From Rhodothermales bacterium (GTDB lineage Bacteria > Bacteroidota > Rhodothermia > Rhodothermales > JANQRZ01), in assembly GCA_028284265.1 (NCBI GenBank), contig JANQRZ010000004.1, positions 124,001-188,000 of the forward strand: a stretch of DNA of 64,000 bases, given 5' to 3'. The translations under genes and the position numbers were made by a program. Below the pieces are notes generated by a model. That model ran no database searches. It saw only the letters and a program-made list of their open reading frames with translations, and was not told the DNA's origin. Numbering within the stretch: the first letter of the stretch is position 1; the number at the start of each line of letters is the position of its first letter. This document shows positions 17,204-27,817 of this stretch, one piece after another.

Positions 17204-20005
17204 GTGCCCATTCCCACCTTGCTCCCCGGCGGCCTCGATATCGAAGCCGAAGGCTCCGGCATCTCGACGCCCCTCTCGCGCACCGTCAACCTCCTCGGCG
17301 CGCTCCTCGGTCGGGCCGTCCGCGCCCGCTACGGCGATGATGCGTTCGACCTCGCCGAGACCCTGCGCCGTCGCTGCGGCGAAGGAGCGCACGACGAGGC
17401 AGCCCGGCTGCTGGAGGACCAGTCGCTCGACCGGTTGGTGGCATTGCTGCGGGCATTCACGACGTTCTTTCACCTCGTCAACAAGGCCGAGCAACTCGAA
17501 ATCCTCCGCATCAACCGGGACCGGGCGCGCAAGGCATCGCCGGGCGAACCCCGCGCCGAGTCGGTCGCTGCGGCCATTCATGCGCTGAAGGAGGAGGGAC
17601 ACTCACTCGATGAGGTGCTCGCGCTCATCGCCAAGCTCGATATCCAGCCGACGCTGACGGCGCACCCGACCGAGGCGCGGCGGCGGACTATCCTCTTCCA
17701 TCAGCAGCGACTCGCCGACCTGCTTGGCACGCTCCGCGACCATGACACGACGCCTGCCGAGGACGACGCCCTCGTGGGCGAGATCGAGGATACGATTCGG
17801 TTGCTGCTTGCCACCGACGAGATCCGCTCGACGGCGGTGACCGTCGAGGACGAGGTCCGCCACGGGTTGTACTTCGTCGCGACGAGCATCTGGCACACGA
17901 TTCCCCGCATCCATGCCGACCTTCACCGGGCGCTCGAAACCTACTACCGCGACGAGATAGAGGCGTCCACTCCTTCTCTGTCACCCACCCACTCTCCCTT
18001 GCTCAGATACCGCTCATGGATCGGGGGCGACCGTGACGGTAATCCGCGCGTGACGGCCGAGGTGACCGAATGGACTCTCCGGGTGCATCGGGGCGAAGCC
18101 TTGCGCCTCTACCGCCATGCCCTCGACAAGCTACGCCTCGTGCTGTCGGTTTCCGATCGGCAGACGCCCGGCGATCCGTTCGCCGCGCTCCGTGCCTCGA
18201 TCGAAAAAGACCGCGAGAAGGTCGATCTGGACGAGCGGCGGTGGCGGCAGAACGCGCACGAGCCGGTGCGCCTCAAGCTGCTGCTCATGATCGCCAAGCT
18301 GGACCGATTGCTGGCGGGCCATGACCTCAATTATGCCGCCGCCGATTTCCGCGCCGACCTCGACCTCGTCGCCGAAGGCCTGAATGCTGCGGGGCTGGAT
18401 ATCATCGTCGCCGACGGTCCGCTCGCAGACCTGCGCGTACAGATTGAGGCCTTCGGCTTCCACCTCGCCGCGCTCGACCTCCGCCAGCACAGCCGCGTCC
18501 ACGAGGCCGCCGTCGCCGATCTCCTCCGCCTCGCAGGCGTCACGGACGACTACGCTTCGCTCGACGAAGAAGGTCGGCTGGAGGTGCTCGCCGCCGAGCT
18601 TCGCAACCCGCGCCCGCTGCGGGCACCGGGTGTCGACGTGGGCGAGGACACGAACCGCGTGCTCAGTGTACTCGACGTAGCCCGTCGGGCGCTGGAGCGC
18701 GAGCCGGAGAGCATCGGGTCGTACATCATCTCGATGACCGATGCCGTGAGCGACATGCTCGAAGTCCTCCTGTTGCTCAAAGAGGCTGGGCTGTGGCGCA
18801 TGGCCCCCGACGGCACCGTCACCTGCTTGCTCGACGTGGTTCCGCTCCTCGAAACCGTCGCTGACCTCGATCACGGCGAAGCACTCCTCGACCAACTGTT
18901 CAGCCACCCGATCTACGTCCGGCAACTCGTCGCACGCGGGCGGATGCAGGAGGTCATGCTCGGCTATTCGGACTCGAACAAGGACGGTGGCTACTGGCAG
19001 GCCAACTGGGCACTCCACAAAGCGCAGGGCGCGATAGCTCGCGTGTGCAAGCGGTTCGGCCTCGATCTCCGCCTGTTCCACGGGCGCGGTGGGACGGTCG
19101 GGCGCGGCGGCGGGCGGGCCAACCAAGCAATCCGGGCCATGCCGCCCGAGTCACAGACGGGCCGCATCCGGTTCACCGAGCAGGGCGAGGTGATCTCGTT
19201 CCGCTACGCGCACCCCGGCATCGCCCGGCGGCACTTGGAACAGATCATCCACGCCCAACTCGGGGCGCTCGCCGAAGCGCCCAATTCGGCGGACTTCGAG
19301 GGGCCAACCGAAGACGACACACGCGATCTGATGCAGCAGATCGCGGACACTTCGATGACGGCCTACCGAGCGCTCATCGACGATCCGGCGTTCTGGCCGT
19401 GGTATCTCCAAGCAACGCCCATCGAGCACATCGCGGGCATCCCGATGGCGTCGCGTCCGATCTCGCGCAAGGCCGCGAGCGAAGTCGATTTCGACGGGCT
19501 GCGGGCGATTCCGTGGGTGTTCGCGTGGACCCAGCCGCGCTACACGGTCCCCGGCTGGTACGGCGTCGGTACCGCGCTCGTGCAGACGATGAGCAACTCC
19601 GAGCAGGCCGAGCGGCTCCGGGCGATGCACGCCGAGTGGCCGTTCTTCCAAGCCGTCGTCGGGAATGCACTCCGCGAGATGGCCCGCGCCCGGTTCATCA
19701 TGGCCGAGCGCTACGCTGCACTCGCCGATGGGCGGCAGCACGAGCGCATCGCCGCCGAGTTCGAGCGCGCCGAGCGGTCGCTCCTAGGGATCACTGGGCA
19801 GGAGCGCCTGCTCGCGCACAGCCCCGTCATCGAGAAGTCGATCCACCTGCGGAACCCGTATACGGACGTGCTGAACCTCGTCCAACTTGAACTGATGCAG
19901 CGGTGGCGCAGCGGTGGGCGCGAAGGCGATGAAGCCGAGGCACTCAAAGAGGCGCTGTTCATCTCCCTCAACGGCATCGCCGCCGCCATGCAGAGCACAG
20001 GATAG
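17204..20005 (+). CDS. ppc: phosphoenolpyruvate carboxylase
   Basis: A 933-residue PEPC that fixes bicarbonate onto PEP to make oxaloacetate for the TCA cycle. Conserved motifs are TAHPTEARRRT (catalytic His), SWIGGDRDGNPRVT, GYSDSNKDGGYWQANW, FHGRGGTVGRGGGRANQAI and RFTEQGEVISFRYA. The start is uncertain: GTG 17204 or TTG 17177, nine codons upstream; neither has a clear ribosome site. The C-terminus is QSTG where the family has an almost invariant QNTG. The gene is divergent from the oligopeptidase and ends 1 bp before the convergent oxidoreductase stop. Confidence 0.96.
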   Translation: MPIPTLLPGGLDIEAEGSGISTPLSRTVNLLGALLGRAVRARYGDDAFDLAETLRRRCGEGAHDEAARLLEDQSLDRLVALLRAFTTFFHLVNKAEQLEILRINRDRARKASPGEPRAESVAAAIHALKEEGHSLDEVLALIAKLDIQPTLTAHPTEARRRTILFHQQRLADLLGTLRDHDTTPAEDDALVGEIEDTIRLLLATDEIRSTAVTVEDEVRHGLYFVATSIWHTIPRIHADLHRALETYYRDEIEASTPSLSPTHSPLLRYRSWIGGDRDGNPRVTAEVTEWTLRVHRGEALRLYRHALDKLRLVLSVSDRQTPGDPFAALRASIEKDREKVDLDERRWRQNAHEPVRLKLLLMIAKLDRLLAGHDLNYAAADFRADLDLVAEGLNAAGLDIIVADGPLADLRVQIEAFGFHLAALDLRQHSRVHEAAVADLLRLAGVTDDYASLDEEGRLEVLAAELRNPRPLRAPGVDVGEDTNRVLSVLDVARRALEREPESIGSYIISMTDAVSDMLEVLLLLKEAGLWRMAPDGTVTCLLDVVPLLETVADLDHGEALLDQLFSHPIYVRQLVARGRMQEVMLGYSDSNKDGGYWQANWALHKAQGAIARVCKRFGLDLRLFHGRGGTVGRGGGRANQAIRAMPPESQTGRIRFTEQGEVISFRYAHPGIARRHLEQIIHAQLGALAEAPNSADFEGPTEDDTRDLMQQIADTSMTAYRALIDDPAFWPWYLQATPIEHIAGIPMASRPISRKAASEVDFDGLRAIPWVFAWTQPRYTVPGWYGVGTALVQTMSNSEQAERLRAMHAEWPFFQAVVGNALREMARARFIMAERYAALADGRQHERIAAEFERAERSLLGITGQERLLAHSPVIEKSIHLRNPYTDVLNLVQLELMQRWRSGGREGDEAEALKEALFISLNGIAAAMQSTG

Positions 20006-20006
20006 C

Positions 20007-21272
20007 TCAGAATCGGTCCACGCGGAACGGCGATGGGTCGAACGGCGGCGGGGTACCTTCGATGAGGGAGGCGACGAGGTCGCCCGTGGCGGGGGCGAGG
20101 GTGATGCCGAGCATGGCGTGGCCCGTCGCCACGGTCAGATTGTCGAGCGATGCGGGGCGACCGATGAGCGGAAGGCCATCGGGGGTGCAGGGTCGGAAGC
20201 CTGCCCATGCCTCGGCAGGGTCTATGTCCACTGCATCGAGTCGGAGATAGGCTGGAGCCGCGCGGAGGATGGCGCGGACGCGGCGCTCATTGACCGATCC
20301 GTCAAGGCCCGCAAGTTCGAGCGTTCCGGCGAAGCGGAGGCGGCCCTTGGAGAGCGGTGTCACGGCGACCTTGGCTTCGGTCAGCAGTACCGGAAGCTGC
20401 GGTGCGAGGCCACCCGGCACAACCGTCACACTATACCCCTTCGCCGGTTGCACCGGCAGCCGTAGTCCAAGCTCGTGCCCGATCTTTTCCGACCACGCAC
20501 CTGCTGCGAGCACGACCTCGTCGGCTTCGAGGGTGCCCCGACTCGTCCGAATCGCCGCGATGCGTTTTTCCTGTCGGGCAAAGCCTGTCACCTCGGTGTG
20601 CGGGAGGAACCGGACGCCCTCGGCGTCGAGGTGCCGGTGGAGAGCCGTCGTCATCTGCGCCGGGTCCACCATCGCATCCTGCGGGAAGTAGATGCCGCCG
20701 ATCCCATCGGTTACCGCCGGTTCGAGTGCCTGTACGCCATCGGGGTCCAGCACGTCTACCTCCAGCCCGACAGCCCGAGCATGTTCGGTGAGTTCAGCGT
20801 TGCTATCACGCCCGTGCTCGGTGCGGTGGACCATCAGCAAGCCCGTCGGACGAAACCCGAGGTCGAGTGATTCCTGAAGAGTAGCGTAGTGAGCAACGCT
20901 GCGGAGGCCGAGGTCGGCGAAGAGGGGAGCGGAGCGGCGGACGTGTTCGGCGGTGCCGGATCGGGCGAAGCGCCAGAGCCAGCGGGCGAGGTCGAGGTCG
21001 AAACGCGGGCGGACGTAGAACGGACTTTCGGAGTCGAGCAACCAGCGCAGCCCTTGCGTCACCACGCCCGGCGCGGCGAGGGGGACGACGTGGCTCGGCG
21101 AAACGTAGCCCGCATTTCCCCACGAGCACGCTGCGCCGATCTCGCCCCGGTCGAGCACCGTGACCTCATGCCCGCGCTGCTGCAGGAAATAGGCACACCA
21201 CAGCCCGACGGCTCCGCCGCCAACGACCGCTACCTCTGTGCGAGGCACCACCGACTCAGTCCGCTTCGCCAT
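20007..21272 (-). CDS. FAD-dependent D-amino-acid dehydrogenase-like oxidoreductase
   Basis: A 421-residue DAO-fold flavoprotein. The FAD-binding Rossmann motif VAVVGGGAVGLWCAYFLQQRG is at about residues 13-33. CSWGNAGYVSPSHVVPLAAPG and the C-terminal PCTPDGLPLIGRP and GHAMLGITLAPATG are typical of DadA-type dehydrogenases and of related hydroxyproline/glycine oxidases. It probably oxidatively deaminates a D-amino acid or an imino acid. Its start overlaps the 3' end of the S9 peptidase gene by 17 bp, so peptide cleavage and amino-acid oxidation may be coupled. The precise substrate is unresolved. Confidence 0.88.
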   Translation of the reverse strand: MAKRTESVVPRTEVAVVGGGAVGLWCAYFLQQRGHEVTVLDRGEIGAACSWGNAGYVSPSHVVPLAAPGVVTQGLRWLLDSESPFYVRPRFDLDLARWLWRFARSGTAEHVRRSAPLFADLGLRSVAHYATLQESLDLGFRPTGLLMVHRTEHGRDSNAELTEHARAVGLEVDVLDPDGVQALEPAVTDGIGGIYFPQDAMVDPAQMTTALHRHLDAEGVRFLPHTEVTGFARQEKRIAAIRTSRGTLEADEVVLAAGAWSEKIGHELGLRLPVQPAKGYSVTVVPGGLAPQLPVLLTEAKVAVTPLSKGRLRFAGTLELAGLDGSVNERRVRAILRAAPAYLRLDAVDIDPAEAWAGFRPCTPDGLPLIGRPASLDNLTVATGHAMLGITLAPATGDLVASLIEGTPPPFDPSPFRVDRF

Positions 21273-23304
21273 CGCCCCGGTAGCGCTCGAACCAGCCGAG
21301 GATGTAGGCCACCTTCGCCATAAGCCGACTCGGACGTGAGGCGATGCCGTGCGACGCGCCGGGGATGCGGACGAGCGCCGTCGGGACCTGCTGGAGCTTG
21401 AGCGCCTGGTAGTACTGCTCGGACTCCGAGATCGGCGTGCGGAAGTCCTGCTCGCCGGTCAGCAGCATCGTCGGCGTCGTCACGTTGCCGACGTAGGCCA
21501 GCGGCGAGCGCGCCCAGTAGCCCTCAGGGTCCTCCCACGGCATCGCCGGGAACCAGTATTGCGTAAAGAACGGGTAGGCGTCGGCAGTGAGCACGAAGCT
21601 CGTCCAGTTGATGACCGGCTTCGCCACGACCGCCGCCCGGAATCGGTCGGTGTGGCCGACGATCCACGCCGTCAGCACGCCCCCGCCGGAGCCGCCCGTC
21701 ACGAAGAGTTGGTCCGGGTCCACGTAGCCTTTTTCGATCACCGCGTCGACCGTGCTCATCAGGTCGTCGTAGTCCTGGCTCGGATACGCATGGTGGATCA
21801 GGTTGCCAAATTCCTCGCCGTAGCTCGTCGAGCCACGCGGGTTCGTGTAGAGGACGACGTAGCCCGCAGCCGCCATCAGTTGCACCTCGGCGGAGAAGCG
21901 AGGGCCGTAGTTGGCGAACGGGCCGCCGTGGATCTCGAGGATGAGTGGATACCGCTTGCCCGGTTCGAAGTCCGGCGGCTTGACGATCCACCCGTGGACA
22001 CGTCGCCCGTCGGCACTCGACTCGGTCCACAGCTCCTCGACCTCGCCGAGCGGGGCGTGGTCGAACAGGTCGTCGTTGAGGCGCGTCAGTCGCTGGACAC
22101 TCGTGCCCGTGCGCGGTAGGGCGCGCATCCCGATGGCGAGGTCGGCGGGGTGATCGGGTGCCGTGAGGGTGAAGGCGAAGCGGTCGTCGTTGGACAACGA
22201 GAACGAGCCGCCGCCGTAGGGTCGCCCGAGCGAGGTGCCGCCGAGATTGTTGGCGAGGTTCGTCACCGTGCCGTCGAGCGTGACGTAGGCGACGTGCGTG
22301 GTGCCCCTATCGTCGTACTGCACGAACAGTCCGGAGCCGTCGCTAGTCCACATCGGGCGTTGCACGCTCCGGTCCAAGTTGCCCGTGACGAGGCGCGGGT
22401 TCGAGCCGTCGGCGTCGGCGACGTAGAGCTGCGTGAGCTGGTAGCCCTGCTGCCGGTCGTCGAAGCCGAGGTAGGCGATCCGTCCGTCGGGCGCCACGAC
22501 CGGGCTGCGGTCGGGGCCGTCGCGGTCGGTGAGTTGCGTCAATGTCTCGGTGCCGAGGTCGAGGTGGTAGAGGTCGGACTCGACCGGGTCGAACTCCCAA
22601 TCGTCTTGCCGATTTGCGGAGAGGATAAGGGCTTGGCCGTCGGGCGTCCAGGCGGGCTTGCCGCCGTGGTTGTAGGGTCCGCTCGTCACTTGGCGCGGCG
22701 TCCCGCCCTCGGCGGAGACCACGAAGACCTGGCGGAAGCCCGGTGTCGTATAGCCGCCCCCATCCGCGCGGTAGCGGACCGATTCGATGTAGGTCGGGCG
22801 GTCGGCCCACTCCGCGCCGTCGGGCGGCGACGGCAGCGAGACCAGTGACGCAGCGTCGCCCTCGACGAACATCGTAAACGCGATCTGCTTGCCATCGGGC
22901 GACCATGCGAGGCCGCCGGGAGAGGACGGTAGTTGGGTCAGCGCCACCGAAGCCCCCGTGTCGAAATAGCGAATGAACAGCTGCGCCTTGTCGTGGTCGT
23001 TGGTCGTGACGTAGGCCAGCCGCTCACCGTCCGGCGACCAGCGCGGCGACGAGGCATCGGCGACGAGCGGCCGGTGGTTGCCGCCGTCGTAGTCGATGAT
23101 CCAGAGGTCCGAGCGCGAGCGGTCTTTCATCACGTCCATCCGGTTGCGACGGTAGACGATCTGCTCACCGTCCGGGCTGATCTGCGGATCGGAGACGTAC
23201 TCAAGCTCGAACACGTCCATCAGCTCGAAGCGCTCTATCTCTTGAGCGAGCGTGGGGAGTGCGAAGGCGAGTAGGGAGGCGAAGACGATGAGGCGAAGGC
23301 GCAT
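21256..23304 (-). CDS. S9 family peptidase (dipeptidyl/acylaminoacyl-peptidase type), exported
   Basis: A 682-residue enzyme. The ATG at 23304 gives the signal peptide MRLRLIVFASLLAFALPTLAQ; the longer frame to 23463 runs through an extragenic palindrome and is rejected. TolB/PD40-type propeller repeats (SPDGEQIVYRRNRMD, WSPDGERLAYV, WSPDGKQIAFTM, WTPDGQALILS) precede the hydrolase domain. The catalytic Ser is in TGGSGGGVLTAW, the Asp in LLTGEQDFRTP and the His in IPGASHGIA. It probably trims peptides in the periplasm and is co-transcribed with the overlapping oxidoreductase. Confidence 0.93.
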   Translation of the reverse strand: MRLRLIVFASLLAFALPTLAQEIERFELMDVFELEYVSDPQISPDGEQIVYRRNRMDVMKDRSRSDLWIIDYDGGNHRPLVADASSPRWSPDGERLAYVTTNDHDKAQLFIRYFDTGASVALTQLPSSPGGLAWSPDGKQIAFTMFVEGDAASLVSLPSPPDGAEWADRPTYIESVRYRADGGGYTTPGFRQVFVVSAEGGTPRQVTSGPYNHGGKPAWTPDGQALILSANRQDDWEFDPVESDLYHLDLGTETLTQLTDRDGPDRSPVVAPDGRIAYLGFDDRQQGYQLTQLYVADADGSNPRLVTGNLDRSVQRPMWTSDGSGLFVQYDDRGTTHVAYVTLDGTVTNLANNLGGTSLGRPYGGGSFSLSNDDRFAFTLTAPDHPADLAIGMRALPRTGTSVQRLTRLNDDLFDHAPLGEVEELWTESSADGRRVHGWIVKPPDFEPGKRYPLILEIHGGPFANYGPRFSAEVQLMAAAGYVVLYTNPRGSTSYGEEFGNLIHHAYPSQDYDDLMSTVDAVIEKGYVDPDQLFVTGGSGGGVLTAWIVGHTDRFRAAVVAKPVINWTSFVLTADAYPFFTQYWFPAMPWEDPEGYWARSPLAYVGNVTTPTMLLTGEQDFRTPISESEQYYQALKLQQVPTALVRIPGASHGIASRPSRLMAKVAYILGWFERYRGDGEAD

Positions 23305-23364
23305 AGCGAAAGGGTCAGCGTGAGGTTCCAATAGCTCGGGTGCTTGGTTCGCACCTTTAGACTC

Positions 23365-23432
23365 GTCATCCCCGCGCAGGCGGGGACCCAGAGGTGTGCT
23401 GGCCGGTGGGTCCCCGCCTGCGCGGGGATGAC
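23365..23432. repeat. 68-bp element with perfect 26-bp inverted arms (GTCATCCCCGC...)
   Basis: Arms 23365-23390 and 23407-23432 are exact reverse complements. Each contains its own CCCCGC-GCAG-GCGGGG palindrome, and the loop is 16 nt. It lies between the divergent S9 peptidase and ettA genes. The ends GTCATCC/GGATGAC match the elements at 12436 and 60380. Confidence 0.9.
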
Positions 23433-23563
23433 TTGTTTTGAGGAACTTGAAGTGTACCGACATCCGGTGGCTCTATGCTCGGCTTTCGCGGAGGATTCCC
23501 GACGGCTTGCATCACAACGCCGTAGCTTGCTTCATCTCCACGCACCCAACCCATTGCCCTACT

Positions 23564-25249
<1,686 letters not shown>

Positions 25250-25394
25250 CGGTCGATAGGGAGATATGGTGATTCGGAGGTGTCACATTTGGCTCAAACC
25301 CGGTCGTTTCGTTTGCACTCAGCCCGATGGTTTCGTATCTACGGCCTGTCTGTAAGGACCTGTAGCCTATCTCCTTCACAAACCTCCCTGTGCC

Positions 25395-27734
25395 GTGTCT
25401 GTTGTTTCCTGCCTCCGCCGTAGCCTGACGGCTGCGCTCCTGTGCTTCGTTTTCCTCGCTGCCGCGCCGACTGCCGAGGCCCAGCGCGCCGAGGCCCGCA
25501 TCCCCGGCGAACTCATCGTCCGCCTCGCGCCCGAGGCCGACATCGCCGACCTCACGGAAGCCTCTCGGCTTGCGGGCGAAGGCCTCGTCGCTAAGCGGCT
25601 CCTCGTCCCGGCGCTCAACATCTGGCTCGTCGAGTATGTCGAAGCCGCGCGCAACGATCAAGCGGCCCGCTTGACGCTCGACGCCGTGCGTCGGACGCCG
25701 AGCGTGCAGGTGGCGCAGTTCAACCACGAGGTGACACTCCGCGACACCCAGCCCGACGACACGCGCTTCGACGACATGTGGGGCCTCCACAACACCGGCC
25801 AGAGCGGCGGCACGGTGGACGCCGACATTGATGCGCCCGAGGCGTGGGACTATCTCTCCGGCGGTATCTCCGCCCACGGTGACCGCGTCGCCGTCGCGAT
25901 CATCGACAATGGGTTCGACCTCGACCACCCGGACCTCGACTTCTGGACCAACACCGCCGAGATTCCCGGCAACGGCATCGACGATGACAGCAACGGGTAC
26001 ATCGATGACGTGAACGGCTGGAGTGCCTACACCAGCAGCGGCAATGTCGGCAATGCCTACCACGGTACGCACGTCTCCGGGACGGCCGCCGGGAGCGGCG
26101 ACAATGGCCTCGGCACGACGGGGGTCAACTGGGACGCCCAGCCCGTCGCCATCCAAGGATCGTCGAGCCAAGAGTCCACGGTCATCGAAGCCTATGGCTA
26201 TGCGCTCGCGCTCCGCCAGCAGTACGACGCCACCGACGGAGCCGAGGGCGCGTTCATCGTTTCGACCAACTCGTCCTTCGGGGTCAACTTCGGCGACCCG
26301 GACGATTACCCGATCTGGTGCGGTTTCTACGACGACCTCGGCGCGGCGGGCATTCTCTCGATGGGGGCGACGATGAATATCAACGCCAACGTCGATACCC
26401 AAGACGACGTGCCGACGGCCTGCTCGAGTGACTACATGATCGCCGTCACGAACACGACGCGCGACGACAACAAGAACAGCGGGGCCGCCTACGGTCTGAC
26501 CACCATCGATCTCGGCGCACCGGGTACTTCGGTGCTCTCGACGAACAATTCGGGCGGCTATGGCACGTCCACCGGCACCTCAATGGCAACGCCGCACGTC
26601 GCCGGAGCCGCCGCCTTCCTCGTCTCGGGCATGAGCGGGGCACGCCTTCAGGAGTACAAGGACAACCCCGCTGCGGTCGCGCTCGACATCCGTCGGGCGC
26701 TCCTCGATGGCACCGACAACATCGGCATCCAGACGGTCACCGGCGGTCGGCTCAACCTACTGGGGAGCCTCCTCGAAAGCTTTGAGGATGACGACCAGAG
26801 CGATGTGGTGGCTTCCAGCACGACGCTCGCGAACCTCGTCCTCGAAGGCGACCACCTCTACGTCCCCGACGGCGTCACGCTCACGCTCACCGGCTCGCTC
26901 ACGCTTCGTGCTGACAACGACGGCAACCCGGCGCGCCTGATCGTGCGCGGCACCGTGCAAGGCACCGTCAACCAGTCGATCACTGGCGGCAGCGAGATCA
27001 TCCTCCGCCCCGGCGGTCAGAACAACTTGGAGAACGGCGGCGGTGGGTCCATCGACCTGACGGCTACGGCGACGACCCCGACGACCGTTGCGCCCGGCGG
27101 CTCCGTCTCATTCGATTTCTCGGTAGCGAACTCGACGGCCTCTGCGGTGTCGGGCGACCTCTACTACACGGCCTCGCCGGGTGGGATCTCCGGCATCATC
27201 CGGTCTGGATCGCTGGCTGCCGGAGCTACGGTGAGCGGGGCGTATACACAGAATGTGCCCGCTGCCACGCCGCCGGGTACGTACACATACACGCTGGCCA
27301 TTGGCAGCTTTCCATCGAGGGCTAGCACCCCCGGTCTCGGCATGCGCGTTGCGACGACAGTGAGCTTCACCATCACCGTGACCGGCTCGGCTACGGGTGG
27401 TGACGAAGAATGGACGGTCTCGAACGTCGTGTTGGAGGACGAAGAGACGGTCGCATCGAGCCGTACGGCTCCGGCGGGCCTCGCCCTGACAGCCTATCCG
27501 AACCCGTTTGCCGGTTCGACGATGATCCAAGTCAGCCTTGCCGAGGCGGCTGAGGTACAACTCGTCGTCTACGATGTCCTCGGGCGCGAAGTGGCCCGAC
27601 TTGCCAGTGGCGAGATGGACGCCGGACAGCACACCGTCATCTTCAACGGACGCGGCCTGCCGAGCGGGGCCTATGTCGTGCGCGTGGCCGCGGGCGGTGC
27701 GGTCCAGACGCAACGACTTACGCTGCTACGCTAG
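25395..27734 (+). CDS. secreted subtilisin-like protease (S8) with T9SS sorting domain
   Basis: A 779-residue protein with a GTG start and a signal peptide ending PTAEAQ. An I9-like propeptide spans roughly residues 35-112. The subtilase domain has Asp171 (AIIDNGFDLDHPDL), His223 (HGTHVSGTAAG), the oxyanion Asn292 (STNSSFG) and Ser396 (GTSMATPHVAGA). A beta-rich linker follows. Next comes an Ig-like module (VAPGGSVSFDFSVAN, YTQNVPAATPPGTYTYTL) shared with the protein at 13287. The T9SS tail ends it (YPNPFAGSTMIQV, VYDVLGREVARL, LLR). An extracellular nutritional protease is likely. Confidence 0.93.
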   Translation: MSVVSCLRRSLTAALLCFVFLAAAPTAEAQRAEARIPGELIVRLAPEADIADLTEASRLAGEGLVAKRLLVPALNIWLVEYVEAARNDQAARLTLDAVRRTPSVQVAQFNHEVTLRDTQPDDTRFDDMWGLHNTGQSGGTVDADIDAPEAWDYLSGGISAHGDRVAVAIIDNGFDLDHPDLDFWTNTAEIPGNGIDDDSNGYIDDVNGWSAYTSSGNVGNAYHGTHVSGTAAGSGDNGLGTTGVNWDAQPVAIQGSSSQESTVIEAYGYALALRQQYDATDGAEGAFIVSTNSSFGVNFGDPDDYPIWCGFYDDLGAAGILSMGATMNINANVDTQDDVPTACSSDYMIAVTNTTRDDNKNSGAAYGLTTIDLGAPGTSVLSTNNSGGYGTSTGTSMATPHVAGAAAFLVSGMSGARLQEYKDNPAAVALDIRRALLDGTDNIGIQTVTGGRLNLLGSLLESFEDDDQSDVVASSTTLANLVLEGDHLYVPDGVTLTLTGSLTLRADNDGNPARLIVRGTVQGTVNQSITGGSEIILRPGGQNNLENGGGGSIDLTATATTPTTVAPGGSVSFDFSVANSTASAVSGDLYYTASPGGISGIIRSGSLAAGATVSGAYTQNVPAATPPGTYTYTLAIGSFPSRASTPGLGMRVATTVSFTITVTGSATGGDEEWTVSNVVLEDEETVASSRTAPAGLALTAYPNPFAGSTMIQVSLAEAAEVQLVVYDVLGREVARLASGEMDAGQHTVIFNGRGLPSGAYVVRVAAGGAVQTQRLTLLR

Positions 27735-27754
27735 CGAGCGTCAACGAGACTGAA

Positions 27755-27795
27755 ATGGATCGGGGCCGACGGTCATTCCATCGGCCCCGATCCAT
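27755..27795. terminator. bidirectional intrinsic terminator
   Basis: Perfect 15-bp arms at 27755-27769 and 27781-27795 surround an 11-nt loop, between the convergent subtilase and helicase genes. TTTG follows on the right and A-rich sequence flanks the left. Confidence 0.85.
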
Positions 27796-27817
27796 GTTTG
27801 GCGCTTGGGCTGGAGTG

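Noticed and set aside
23305-23463. Longer start of the S9 peptidase
   Set aside because: It translates the inverted repeat (SHPRAGGDPP...) ahead of a clear signal peptide that begins at 23304.
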